Source: Butyricimonas paravirosa (GTDB taxonomy: Bacteria; Bacteroidota; Bacteroidia; Bacteroidales; Marinifilaceae). From it: a stretch of DNA of 64,000 nt. Position 1 is the first letter of the stretch. Every line of letters starts with the position of its first letter. Under the pieces are notes generated by a model. The model did no database searches. It was given only the letters and a program-made list of their open reading frames with translations, and was not told where the DNA came from. Location: assembly GCF_032878955.1 (NCBI RefSeq), contig NZ_CP043839.1, positions 3,844,001 to 3,908,000 of the forward strand, in the 5' to 3' direction. Below are positions 25,353 through 34,370 of this stretch, one piece after another. A program made the translations under genes and the position numbers.

Positions 25353-26483
25353 ATGAATATATTAGTTAATGCTTCGAACTTGAAAAAGGGGGGAGGGGTA
25401 CAGGTTGCCGACTCAATATGTTGTTTATTGGAAGGTTTTACCCAATATCATTTTGTTGTAGTATTGTCTTCTTTTATGCAGGCAACTCGATATAAAATGA
25501 AGAATGTGAAAAACGTAGAGGTTGTGATACACGATGTAAACAATAATGTGTCAACATTGCTCTTCGGAAGAGATTCTTTTTTGGATGGGTTAGTGAAAAA
25601 CAGAAGAATAGATGGAGTATTGACGGTGTTTGGGCCTTCTCGTTGGAATCCTAAATGTGTTCATTTAAGTGGTTTTGCTAGGCCCCATCTTGTAATGCCG
25701 TTATCTCCTTATTTCCGACAATTGTCGTATCTTGCTCGACTTAAGGAAAAATTGCAGAATATATTGTTGAAATATATGTTTGCACGGAGTACACATTTCT
25801 TTTTTACGGAGAATCCATATATTTCTAAATTGGTAGGGCAATTATTTAGAAAAAGCTCGGTGTACACGATTACGAATTATTATAATCAAGTGTACGACCA
25901 TCCTGAGAATTGGGTAAAGAAAGTATTGCCGCCGTTTGAAGGGATAACACTGTTAACGGTAACAGCATATTACACACATAAAAATTTGCCAATTTCTATC
26001 GAGATTGCTCGTGTTTTAAGGAAGAAGTATCCTAATTTTATTTTTCGTTTTGTATTCACAGTAGAAGAGGCTCAATTCCCTGTTATTGAAGAGGAATTGC
26101 AGGGGCATTTTGTTTTTGTTGGTAGGGTTGATATTGTCGAATGTCCTTCGCTTTATGAACAGAGTGATATCATGTTTTTGCCGACTCTTTTGGAATGTTT
26201 CTCGGCAACTTATCCAGAAGCGATGAAAATGGAATGTCCAATAGTGACAACAGATTTGGAATTTGCTAAAGGTTTATGTGGTAATGCGGCACGTTATTAT
26301 TCTCCACTTTCTGCGGTTGAGGCTGCGGAGGCTATTTATCAAGTGGGAACAAATGTATCTCTTCGAAAACAATTGATAGATGCTGGAAAACAACAACTTA
26401 AAACGTACGATACTTATGACGAAAGGGTAAGTAAATTGGTGCGTTTGTTAGAACATTTGATAGATGTAAATAAATCTAATTGA
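25353..26483 (+). CDS. Family 4 glycosyltransferase
   Basis: 376 aa, GT-B fold. N-terminal ILVNASNLKKGGGVQVADSI glycine-rich loop and C-terminal nucleotide-sugar domain with LTVTAYYTHKNLPISIEIAR, FVFVGRV, LYEQSDIMFLPTLLECFSAT (E-containing donor-binding loop) and YPEAMKMECPIVTTDLEFAKG. Soluble, probably peripheral to the inner membrane. Donor unknown. Confidence 0.87.
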   Translation: MNILVNASNLKKGGGVQVADSICCLLEGFTQYHFVVVLSSFMQATRYKMKNVKNVEVVIHDVNNNVSTLLFGRDSFLDGLVKNRRIDGVLTVFGPSRWNPKCVHLSGFARPHLVMPLSPYFRQLSYLARLKEKLQNILLKYMFARSTHFFFTENPYISKLVGQLFRKSSVYTITNYYNQVYDHPENWVKKVLPPFEGITLLTVTAYYTHKNLPISIEIARVLRKKYPNFIFRFVFTVEEAQFPVIEEELQGHFVFVGRVDIVECPSLYEQSDIMFLPTLLECFSATYPEAMKMECPIVTTDLEFAKGLCGNAARYYSPLSAVEAAEAIYQVGTNVSLRKQLIDAGKQQLKTYDTYDERVSKLVRLLEHLIDVNKSN

Positions 26484-26486
26484 AAT

Positions 26487-27542
26487 ATGTCTACTTTTGA
26501 AGATAAAATTCTTTTAATTACTGGAGGTACAGGATCATTTGGTAATGCTGTACTTCGGAGGTTTTTAGATTCAGATATTAAAGAAATCCGAATATTTAGC
26601 CGAGACGAAAAAAAACAGGATGACATGCGTCATCAGTTACAGAATTCAAAGGTGAAATTTTATATTGGGAATGTGAGAGATCGGCAATCTGTAGATGAGG
26701 CTATGAACGGGGTGGATTACGTGTTTGCTGCGGCGGCATTGAAGCAGGTACCAAGTTGTGAGTTTTTCCCGTTGCAAGCGGTACAGACGAACGTGATCGG
26801 TACGGATAACGTGTTAGAGTCGGCAATAGCGCATGGTGTGAAAAATGTGGTCGTATTGTCAACAGACAAGGCGGCTTATCCGATTAACGCCATGGGCATC
26901 TCGAAGGCAATGATGGAAAAGGTGGCGATAGCCAAGGGAAGAGCCCTCGGGGAAGGAGCGACGACAATAATTTGTTGTACTCGTTATGGTAATGTTATGG
27001 CTAGTCGAGGGAGTGTGATTCCGTTGTGGGTAGAACAGATTAAATCGGGAAAACCTATTACGATTACTGATCCGAACATGACTCGTTTTATGATGACGTT
27101 GGATAATGCGGTTGATCTAGTTCTGTATGCTTTCGAGCATGGTCATAATGGGGATTTGTTTGTTCAAAAAGCCCCAGCTGCAACATTGGATGTACTTGCA
27201 GAGGCGTTGAAACAGTTGTACAAGACTGATATGGAAGTGAAAGTGATAGGAACCCGTCACGGGGAAAAACTTTACGAGACATTGGTAACTCGGGAAGAGA
27301 TGGCGAAAGCGATAGACATGGGAGAATATTACCGGATTCCTTGTGATAACCGAGATTTGAATTATGACAAGTATTTCAAAGAAGGAGATGAAAAAATTGC
27401 CACGATCGAGGATTATCATAGCCATAACACGACCCGTCTCAATGTGGAAGGGATGAAAGAGTTGTTGTTGAAACTTCGGTTTATTCGGGAAGACCTGGGT
27501 TTGGAGGAAAGAAGAAAATCTTCTGAGATACGCTCGGAATAA
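26487..27542 (+). CDS. capE: UDP-GlcNAc 4,6-dehydratase/5-epimerase (CapE/FnlA)
   Basis: First step of UDP-N-acetyl-L-fucosamine synthesis: inverting C4,C6-dehydration and epimerisation of UDP-GlcNAc. 351 aa, soluble, no membrane helices. NAD-binding GGTGSFG (13-19), and STDKAAYPINAMGISKAMMEK, where methionine replaces the usual catalytic tyrosine, as in the CapE/FnlA subgroup. Followed by capF and capG in pathway order. G+C is visibly higher than in the preceding glycosyltransferase genes. The 4-keto product might also serve the DegT enzyme at 38480. Confidence 0.9.
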   Translation: MSTFEDKILLITGGTGSFGNAVLRRFLDSDIKEIRIFSRDEKKQDDMRHQLQNSKVKFYIGNVRDRQSVDEAMNGVDYVFAAAALKQVPSCEFFPLQAVQTNVIGTDNVLESAIAHGVKNVVVLSTDKAAYPINAMGISKAMMEKVAIAKGRALGEGATTIICCTRYGNVMASRGSVIPLWVEQIKSGKPITITDPNMTRFMMTLDNAVDLVLYAFEHGHNGDLFVQKAPAATLDVLAEALKQLYKTDMEVKVIGTRHGEKLYETLVTREEMAKAIDMGEYYRIPCDNRDLNYDKYFKEGDEKIATIEDYHSHNTTRLNVEGMKELLLKLRFIREDLGLEERRKSSEIRSE

Positions 27543-27609
27543 TAGACTGAGATTTGAATTATACTTAATAGAAACCTTACCGGGTCTGGTAAGATTATAA
27601 TTTCATAAC

Positions 27610-28758
27610 ATGAATGTATTAATAACGGGAGCCAAGGGTTTCATTGGGCGAAACCTCGTGTCCCAATTGAGGAATATCCAGTCAGGTAAGGTAAAAAATT
27701 ATAACGTGTCTGGAGAGTTAAACGTTTTTGAATATGACGTGGATAGTGACTCGAAGAAGTTGGAGGACTATTGCAAGGAAGCAGATTTCGTTTTTAATTT
27801 GGCAGGAGTGAATCGCCCGAAGGATGAATCTGAATTCAAGAAGGGAAATTTCGAGTTTGCTTCGACCTTATTAGAAACGCTAAAGAAGCATAGTAACTCA
27901 TGTCCGGTTATGATCTCGTCCTCGATTCAAGCCGCTTTGGATAACCCTTATGGGGAGTCTAAACGAGCAGGAGAAGATTTGATGTTTGAGTATGCGAGGG
28001 AGACGGGTGCAAGGGTATTGGTTTATCGTTTCCCGAATGTGTTTGGGAAATGGTGTCGTCCGAATTATAACAGTGCAGTGGCCACGTTTTGTCACAATAT
28101 CGCCAATGATTTACCGGTGCAGGTGAATGATGGGAGTGTGATGATGAGGCTTGTGTACGTGGATGACGTGGTGGACGAGTTGATCGGGGCTCTCTCGGGG
28201 GACGAGCATCGGGATGGGAATTATTGTTTCGTCCCCACGGTACACGAGATTGAGCTTAGCAAGATCGTGGATTTGATACTCTCGTTCAAGAAGGATCGGG
28301 AGAGCTTGAATGTTCCGGATATGGAAGATCCTTTCACGAAGAAGTTGTATTCCACGTACCTATCGTACCTACCGAAATACGGTTTCGGTTACCCGTTAAA
28401 GATGAACGTGGATGACCGGGGAAGTTTTACAGAGATAATTCGTACAAGCGATCGGGGACAATTTTCAGTGAACATCTCTAAACCAGGAATAACTAAGGGT
28501 AATCACTGGCATCACACGAAAAACGAGAAATTTTTAGTGGTGAGTGGGCGAGGTGTGATCCGTTTCCGGGATATGAATACCCCGAACGGAGAGGTGATCG
28601 AGTATTTTGTTTCCGGAGAAAAGATGGAGGTGATTGATATTCCCACGGGATACACACATAACATAGAGAATCTTGGAAAAGGGGAAATGGTCACGTTCAT
28701 GTGGTGTAACGAGTGTTTTGATCCAGAACGTCCGGATGCCTATTTCGAGAAAGTTTAA
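27610..28758 (+). CDS. capF: CapF/FnlB bifunctional reductase-epimerase
   Basis: Second enzyme of UDP-L-FucNAc synthesis: C3 epimerisation by the cupin part and C4 reduction by the SDR part. 382 aa. N-terminal extended-SDR domain with GAKGFIGRNL (7-16) and a YGESKRAGEDL active-site segment; C-terminal cupin domain (about 255-382) with HWHHTKNEKFLVVSGRG metal ligands and YTHNIENLG. A small hairpin (CTTACC/GGTAAG, 27576-27593) lies in the 67-bp gap before it. Confidence 0.92.
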   Translation: MNVLITGAKGFIGRNLVSQLRNIQSGKVKNYNVSGELNVFEYDVDSDSKKLEDYCKEADFVFNLAGVNRPKDESEFKKGNFEFASTLLETLKKHSNSCPVMISSSIQAALDNPYGESKRAGEDLMFEYARETGARVLVYRFPNVFGKWCRPNYNSAVATFCHNIANDLPVQVNDGSVMMRLVYVDDVVDELIGALSGDEHRDGNYCFVPTVHEIELSKIVDLILSFKKDRESLNVPDMEDPFTKKLYSTYLSYLPKYGFGYPLKMNVDDRGSFTEIIRTSDRGQFSVNISKPGITKGNHWHHTKNEKFLVVSGRGVIRFRDMNTPNGEVIEYFVSGEKMEVIDIPTGYTHNIENLGKGEMVTFMWCNECFDPERPDAYFEKV

Positions 28759-28780
28759 TTTATGGTAAAGTGACGAAATC

Positions 28781-29965
28781 ATGGATATAAATATAGATTA
28801 TTCCGAAATCCGTTTTCGAGATAACGGGAAGTTGAAGTTATTGATTATCGTGGGTACCCGCCCGGAGATTATCCGGCTGTCGGCTGTGATCAATAAATGT
28901 AGAATATATTTTGACTGCATCTTGGCCCACACTGGACAAAATTATGATTATAACTTGAACGGGATATTCTTCCGGGATTTGAAGTTGGAGGACCCGGAGG
29001 TATACATGAACGCAGTGGGAGATGATTTGGGGGCCACGGTGGGGAATGTTATCAATTGTAGTTATAAATTGATGGTGGCCACGAGGCCTGATGCCTTGTT
29101 GATTTTGGGAGACACGAATAGTTGTCTTTCTGCGATAGCGGCGAAACGATTACATATTCCAATATTTCACATGGAGGCGGGAAATCGTTGCAAGGACGAG
29201 TGCTTGCCGGAGGAAACGAACCGTCGGATAGTGGATATTATATCTGACGTGAACATATGTTATAGCGAGCATGCCCGTCGTTATCTGGCTGAGAACGGGT
29301 TACCCAAAGAGAGAACTTACGTGACTGGGTCTCCGATGGCAGAAGTGTTACAGGCTAATTTAAGAGATATCGAGGCATCTAACATTCATGCAAGATTGGG
29401 TTTGGAGAAGGGAAAATACTTGTTGCTCTCGGCTCACCGGGAAGAGAATATCGACACGGAAAAGAATTTTCTTTCCCTTTTCACGGCGATTAACGCTATG
29501 GCAGAAAAGTATGGCATGCCAATATTATATAGTTGTCACCCGAGATCAAGAAAACGTTTGGAGCAGAGTGGTTTTAAATTGGATCGGCGGGTGATACAAC
29601 ACGAACCATTAGGTTTTCATGATTACAATTGTCTCCAGATGAACGCTTATGCGGTGATTTCCGATAGTGGGACTTTACCGGAAGAGAGTAGCTTTTTTAC
29701 TTCGATAGGTTATCCCTTCCCGGCCGTGTGCATTCGTACTTCAACGGAGCGGCCGGAGGCGTTGGATAAGGGAGGATTTATCCTTGCCGGGATCGACGAG
29801 AAGTCGTTACTTCAGGCTGTGGGAACGGCTGTAGAGATGACGGTGAAAGGAGACAATGGTTTACCTATTCCTGATTATATCGAAAAAAATGTGTCGACTA
29901 AAGTGGTAAAATTGATTCAAAGTTACACGGGAGTGGTTGATAAAATGGTGTGGAGAAAGTATTAA
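28781..29965 (+). CDS. capG: CapG/FnlC UDP-GlcNAc-type 2-epimerase (non-hydrolysing)
   Basis: Third enzyme of UDP-L-FucNAc synthesis: C2 epimerisation of the L-talo intermediate. 394 aa. GT-B-like fold with LIIVGTRPEIIRLSAV near the N-terminus, AHTGQNYDYNL, ILGDTNSCLSAIAAKRLHIP, HMEAGNRCKDECLPEETNRR and SDSGTLPEESSF. Together with capE and capF this completes the pathway from UDP-GlcNAc. Confidence 0.92.
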   Translation: MDINIDYSEIRFRDNGKLKLLIIVGTRPEIIRLSAVINKCRIYFDCILAHTGQNYDYNLNGIFFRDLKLEDPEVYMNAVGDDLGATVGNVINCSYKLMVATRPDALLILGDTNSCLSAIAAKRLHIPIFHMEAGNRCKDECLPEETNRRIVDIISDVNICYSEHARRYLAENGLPKERTYVTGSPMAEVLQANLRDIEASNIHARLGLEKGKYLLLSAHREENIDTEKNFLSLFTAINAMAEKYGMPILYSCHPRSRKRLEQSGFKLDRRVIQHEPLGFHDYNCLQMNAYAVISDSGTLPEESSFFTSIGYPFPAVCIRTSTERPEALDKGGFILAGIDEKSLLQAVGTAVEMTVKGDNGLPIPDYIEKNVSTKVVKLIQSYTGVVDKMVWRKY

Positions 29966-29969
29966 GATA

Positions 29970-31172
29970 ATGAATGTATTGTTCTTAACATTAGGTTGGA
30001 TTACAGATATTAACGCACGAGGAATATACACAGACTTACTTCGGGAATTCATTCACCATGGACATCGTTGCTATATCGTGACACCGAAAGAACGTTCGAC
30101 GGGAGAACCTACAAGTGTAACAGATTTCCCTGGGGGAAAGATTCTTGGGGTTAAGACGTTGAATATTCAGAAAACGAATATAGTGGAGAAAGGGATCGGG
30201 ATGTTGTTGTTGGAAAGACAGTATTTGTATGCAATACGGAAATATTTTGCGAATGTTTATTTCGATTTGATTCTTTACTCTACGCCGCCAATTACTTTTA
30301 ACCAGGTGATTGAGAGTGAAAAGAAAAGGTGTGGGGCGAGAACTTATTTGCTGTTAAAAGATATATTCCCTCAAAATGCGGTAGATTTAGGGATGTTTTC
30401 TCGAAAAGGCTTATTTTATCGTTTTTTTCGTAAGAAAGAACAAAAGTTGTATCAAATTTCCGATTATATAGGTTGTATGTCTCCGGCTAACGTGCAGTTC
30501 GTGTTAAGATATAACCCGGGAGTGGATCCTCGAAAAGTGGAAGTTTGTCCTAATTGTGTAAAATTAGAGGAGATGGAGAAGGAGGTTGACCGTGAACAAG
30601 TATTAGGCGAGTTAGGTATCCCTTCCGAGAAAACGATATTCGTGTATGGTGGAAATTTAGGAAAACCTCAAGGGGTAGATTTTTTGATGGAAGTTTTAGA
30701 AGTGAATGAGCGAAGGAGTAACTCTTATTTCGTGGTAATTGGCAGTGGAACAGAATACCCGAGGTTGAAACGTTGGTTTTTAGATAATGATCTTCAGAAC
30801 TCAAAATTATTATCTGCTTTACCCAAAGAACAATACGATAATTTGGTTCGGGTGTGTGATATCGGTTTGATATTTTTAGATCGTCGTTTTACAATTCCCA
30901 ATTATCCTTCTCGTTTGTTATCGTATTTAGAAAGTCGGGTACCGGTGTTGTTGGCAACAGATCGGAACACGGATATTGGGATGATTGCGGTTGAGAACGG
31001 TTATGGTTGTTGGGTTGAGAGTGGGGATTTGGAAGGATTTTTTAGTCTTGTTAAAAAATTAGTTTGGAATGTTAACTTGCGAGAGGAGATGGGACAACGG
31101 GGATATCAATTCCTGAAAGAAAATTACACGGTAGAGAAAGGTTATGAAATAATCATGAATCATTTTAAATGA
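29970..31172 (+). CDS. Family 4 glycosyltransferase, WbuB-like
   Basis: 400 aa from ATG 29970; the upstream in-frame ATG at 29937 overlaps capG and is unlikely. GT-B fold with NVLFLTLGWITDINARGIYTDL at the N-terminus, VYGGNLGKPQGVDFLMEVLE and LLSYLESRVPVLLATDRNTDIG in the donor domain. It follows the capE-capF-capG block immediately, as wbuB follows fnlABC in E. coli, where it is taken to transfer L-FucNAc. That donor is inferred by gene order. Confidence 0.85.
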   Translation: MNVLFLTLGWITDINARGIYTDLLREFIHHGHRCYIVTPKERSTGEPTSVTDFPGGKILGVKTLNIQKTNIVEKGIGMLLLERQYLYAIRKYFANVYFDLILYSTPPITFNQVIESEKKRCGARTYLLLKDIFPQNAVDLGMFSRKGLFYRFFRKKEQKLYQISDYIGCMSPANVQFVLRYNPGVDPRKVEVCPNCVKLEEMEKEVDREQVLGELGIPSEKTIFVYGGNLGKPQGVDFLMEVLEVNERRSNSYFVVIGSGTEYPRLKRWFLDNDLQNSKLLSALPKEQYDNLVRVCDIGLIFLDRRFTIPNYPSRLLSYLESRVPVLLATDRNTDIGMIAVENGYGCWVESGDLEGFFSLVKKLVWNVNLREEMGQRGYQFLKENYTVEKGYEIIMNHFK

Positions 31173-31173
31173 A

Positions 31174-31782
31174 ATGTATAGAGGTTGTTTTAAAAGGTGC
31201 TTGGATTTTTTAATAGTCTTTTGTGTGCTATTTGTAATTTGGCCAATCTTGGTCGTGATTGCGCTTGGATTGCATTTTGTCAATAAAGGTGCTGGTGCTT
31301 TTTTTACACAGGAACGTCCGGGAAGAGGCGGGAAAATCTTTAAAGTGATAAAGTTCAAGTCAATGACTGATAAACGAGATCTTATGGGGAATTTATTGCC
31401 TGATGAAGAACGCTTGACGAAAATTGGAAAATTTATTCGTACGACTTCTTTGGACGAATTACCGCAATTGATTAACGTGCTGAAGGGTGATATGTCGTTA
31501 ATTGGTCCGCGCCCTCTGTTGCCACAATATTTGCCATTGTATTCGACGGAACAAGGTCGCCGTCACGACGTTCGTCCTGGAATTACGGGATGGGCACAAG
31601 TTAACGGGAGAAATGATGTTAGTTGGGGAAAGAAATTTGAATTAGATGTTTGGTACGTGGACCATCTTTCGTTTTGGTTGGACATGAAAATCATTTTTTT
31701 GACAATCTGGAAAGTCTTGAAAAGGGATGGCGTGTCAAAAGAAGGGATGGCTACAACAGAACCATTTAACGGGTATAATTAA
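31174..31782 (+). CDS. Initiating phosphoglycosyl transferase (PglC/WcaJ-core type)
   Basis: Transfers a sugar-1-phosphate from a UDP-sugar to undecaprenyl phosphate and so primes repeat-unit synthesis. 202 aa, the small monotopic form: one re-entrant N-terminal hydrophobic segment (LDFLIVFCVLFVIWPILVVI), FKVIKFKSMTD, the catalytic Asp-Glu pair in TTSLDELPQLINVLKGDMS, SLIGPRPLLPQY, and RPGITGWAQVNGRN. In related loci this gene is followed directly by a NeuD/PglD acetyltransferase and a PglE aminotransferase; here eight acyl-island genes separate them. Confidence 0.92.
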   Translation: MYRGCFKRCLDFLIVFCVLFVIWPILVVIALGLHFVNKGAGAFFTQERPGRGGKIFKVIKFKSMTDKRDLMGNLLPDEERLTKIGKFIRTTSLDELPQLINVLKGDMSLIGPRPLLPQYLPLYSTEQGRRHDVRPGITGWAQVNGRNDVSWGKKFELDVWYVDHLSFWLDMKIIFLTIWKVLKRDGVSKEGMATTEPFNGYN

Positions 31783-31792
31783 TTTTAAGTCT

Positions 31793-33328
31793 ATGATAAA
31801 AATCAATCTTATCGAATATTTTGAAACCACGCTAAGGGAATGCGCGGGTAAAACTGCCGTGTGGGATAAAGAAAGGGAAATCACGTTTGATAGTCTTGGA
31901 AAGTATAGTAAATCTTTGGCCTGGGAGATCGTTCAGAATGAGAACGCGATAAAGCGGCCTATTGCGGTGTATCTTAACAAGAGTATCGAAAGTGTTTATG
32001 CTGATTTAGGTATTGTCTATAGTGGTAACTTTTACATGAATCTGGATGTAAAAACACCGGTTGAGAGAATAAAAAATATTTTAGAACTCGTGCAGCCGGT
32101 AGCTATCATTACTAATAACCAATTTGAAAAGAATATAAAAGATGTTGTTCCGGATGGAATATCTTTGATAAATTTAGATTTAATCGATTGGGAGCAATTA
32201 TCATGGAATGATGATGAGTTAAAAAGTCGTTTGTTATTATTGATAGACACGGACCCGTTATGTATCATCAACACTTCTGGTTCGACAGGGACTCCTAAAG
32301 GAGTTGTTTTGAACCATCGAAGTTTTTTTGACTTTACCGAATGGGCTTTGGAAGAGTTCAAGTTCACTGGAAATGACGTGATAGGTTCGCTATCCCCTCT
32401 CGTTTTTGATATCTATAGCTTCGAGTTGTGCTTGTTGATGTCGAAAGGATGTTCGATGGTTTTGATTCCGGATAATCTTTCTGCGTTTCCAGTGACAATT
32501 TTAAAATTATTACAAGAGAAAAAGGTATCTTTTATTTTTTGGGTGCCAACAATCATGGTGAATATCGCTAACATGGATTTGTTGAGCCAGATGTCGTTAC
32601 CCGATTTGAAATTATGCTGGTTTGCCGGGGAAGTATTTCCCACGAAACAATTTAATTACTGGCATCACAAATTGCCAAACGTGGAGTTTGCTAACCTTTA
32701 CGGTCCAATTGAAATTACCCTGGATTGCACTTATTTTAAAGTCGAGCGAGAATTGAGAGATGAGGAACCGATCCCGATAGGCTTCCCTTGCCGTAATACA
32801 AATATTTTAATTTTGGATGAGAACGACCGACAAGTGATAGTAAAAAATGTGGAGGGTGAATTGTGTGTTCGAGGAACCTCTCTGGCGATGGGATATTACA
32901 ATAACCCGGAGAAAACAGCTGCTGCTTTTGTTCAAAATCCTTTAAACAAGTCCTATCCCGAAATTATTTATCGAACCGGGGATATTGTCTTTATCAACGA
33001 GAGGGGGGAGATCGTGTTTAAAGGGAGGCGTGATTCGCTGGTAAAACACTTGGGGTACCGAATCGAATTAGGCGAGATTGAGCACGTGATTATCAATAAA
33101 TTGAAGCTCGTGAAAAATGGGTGTGTCGTTTACAATTTTGCCAAGAAGGAGATCACGTTATTTTACGAGGCGGAGAAGGAGATGACGGCTTCGGAATTTC
33201 GAGTGGCGATAGGGCGAGAGTTGCCTAAATATATGATCCCGGTTGTTTACCATTATTTACCCGAGCTTCAACGAAATACTAACGGAAAAATTGACCGTTT
33301 ATTTTATAACAGGCAAATAAATAATTGA
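31793..33328 (+). CDS. Adenylating acyl/aminoacyl ligase (DltA/NRPS A-domain-like)
   Basis: 511 aa from ATG 31793; a longer frame from 31727 overlaps the previous gene. ANL-superfamily enzyme that would activate a carboxylic acid as its adenylate and load it on a carrier protein. Motifs: P-loop NTSGSTGTPKGVV (160-172), SPLVFDIYSFE with D206 where amino-acid-activating A domains place the amine-binding Asp, YGPIEIT, YRTGDIV, HLGYRIELGEIE and a C-terminal NGKIDR with the catalytic lysine. D206 hints at an amino acid substrate. Overlaps the next gene by one base. Confidence 0.87.
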   Translation: MIKINLIEYFETTLRECAGKTAVWDKEREITFDSLGKYSKSLAWEIVQNENAIKRPIAVYLNKSIESVYADLGIVYSGNFYMNLDVKTPVERIKNILELVQPVAIITNNQFEKNIKDVVPDGISLINLDLIDWEQLSWNDDELKSRLLLLIDTDPLCIINTSGSTGTPKGVVLNHRSFFDFTEWALEEFKFTGNDVIGSLSPLVFDIYSFELCLLMSKGCSMVLIPDNLSAFPVTILKLLQEKKVSFIFWVPTIMVNIANMDLLSQMSLPDLKLCWFAGEVFPTKQFNYWHHKLPNVEFANLYGPIEITLDCTYFKVERELRDEEPIPIGFPCRNTNILILDENDRQVIVKNVEGELCVRGTSLAMGYYNNPEKTAAAFVQNPLNKSYPEIIYRTGDIVFINERGEIVFKGRRDSLVKHLGYRIELGEIEHVIINKLKLVKNGCVVYNFAKKEITLFYEAEKEMTASEFRVAIGRELPKYMIPVVYHYLPELQRNTNGKIDRLFYNRQINN

Positions 33329-34134
33329 TGAAACGGGTTACTTCTTTTGAAGAGGTGCAATCCCTCGTTAGCGAAATTCGAGGGTTAAAGATGGGGTTCG
33401 TGACCAATTTTTTTCCGGATCCGTTCAAGGTATCTTTATGGTGTAAGCATGATAGTTTTTTTCATGTTTGTTACGGTAATACAATCTTTTTTTTAAGGAA
33501 AAGATCGCGATTGGTTAATTTGTATTATTGTGCAACGGGTGAGGGTGTCTTAAAAGATAACCTATCTACTTTCTTGAAAGAGCACGACCAACCGTTTCTT
33601 GTTGTTGATATTGTTGGTGGTGATTCTGTATTATCTTGTAAGCAGTTGTTTGTAGACAAGGGATTTGAAGAGCATACAACATTAGTGAGGATGAGTCGGG
33701 TAGGGGGGCCTTCTGTTCATGAACGGGTACCGGGTGTCGTGAGTGAGGCAACAGATCAAGATATTTCTTCAATTTTAGATTTGTACCATCAATATTTTGA
33801 TCCTTACTCGGAACAAATTCCTTTGCAGGAGGAGTTGGTTCAATGGGTAAGCTCGAAGAGTATTCTGGTTAGTCGTGTCGGGGAAAAAGTCGTGGGTTTT
33901 TTAATTTATGAATTGATCGGGGTGACTCTTTATTTGCGCTATTGGTTTGTACACCCGGATTACAGGGATTGTAAAATTGGAGCCTCTTTGTTTCGAGAAT
34001 TTTTCTACCGGGGTAAAATGACAAAGCGACAGTTGTTTTGGGTAATAACGTCTAATGAAAATGCGATAAAGCGTTACATGCATTACGGTTTTTCGCAAGA
34101 GAAAATGTTTGATCACGTGTTAATAAGAAAATGA
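33328..34134 (+). CDS. GNAT-family N-acyltransferase
   Basis: 268 aa from ATG 33328, which overlaps the ligase stop by one base (TGATG). The C-terminal half (about 130-268) is a GNAT fold: SILVSRVGEKVVGFLIYELI, WFVHPDYRDCKIGASLFREFF (acyl-CoA/pantetheine loop) and TSNENAIKRYMHYGF. The N-terminal half is a degenerate second GNAT-like or recognition domain. Between an adenylating ligase and an ACP, it may move the acyl group from the carrier to a sugar amine. It overlaps acp1 by 4 bp. Confidence 0.82.
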   Translation: MKRVTSFEEVQSLVSEIRGLKMGFVTNFFPDPFKVSLWCKHDSFFHVCYGNTIFFLRKRSRLVNLYYCATGEGVLKDNLSTFLKEHDQPFLVVDIVGGDSVLSCKQLFVDKGFEEHTTLVRMSRVGGPSVHERVPGVVSEATDQDISSILDLYHQYFDPYSEQIPLQEELVQWVSSKSILVSRVGEKVVGFLIYELIGVTLYLRYWFVHPDYRDCKIGASLFREFFYRGKMTKRQLFWVITSNENAIKRYMHYGFSQEKMFDHVLIRK

Positions 34135-34370
34135 ATATGAAAAAGAAAATAATAAGTATTTTGTCGGAACTCCGTCCGGAGTTTGATTTTAATGAGCCCT
34201 TGAATTTTATAGAAGAAGGGATGCTGGATTCTTTCGATATTATTAATCTCGTCACCGCTTTAGATAGTGAGTTTAGCATATCCATAGATGGGATGGATGT
34301 GTTACCTGATAATTTTTCGTCAGTAGAAAGAATCGAGGCATTGTTGAAAAAAAATGGGGTGGAAGTATGA
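34131..34370 (+). CDS. Acyl carrier protein (first of two)
   Basis: 79 aa, acidic, helical. The phosphopantetheine site is S34 in EEGMLDSFDIINLVTALDSE, which matches the D-S-x-x-[IL] pattern. Overlaps the GNAT gene and the KASIII gene by 4 bp each (ATGA junctions), so it is part of a tightly coupled unit. Not the housekeeping AcpP, which is more conserved and lies beside fabF. Confidence 0.88.
   Translation: MNMKKKIISILSELRPEFDFNEPLNFIEEGMLDSFDIINLVTALDSEFSISIDGMDVLPDNFSSVERIEALLKKNGVEV

Noticed and set aside
26487..27542. PseB or PglF assignment for the 4,6-dehydratase
   Set aside because: PglF has membrane helices and about 600 residues; PseB keeps the catalytic tyrosine, while this protein has NAMGISK with Met as in CapE/FnlA, and capF and capG follow.
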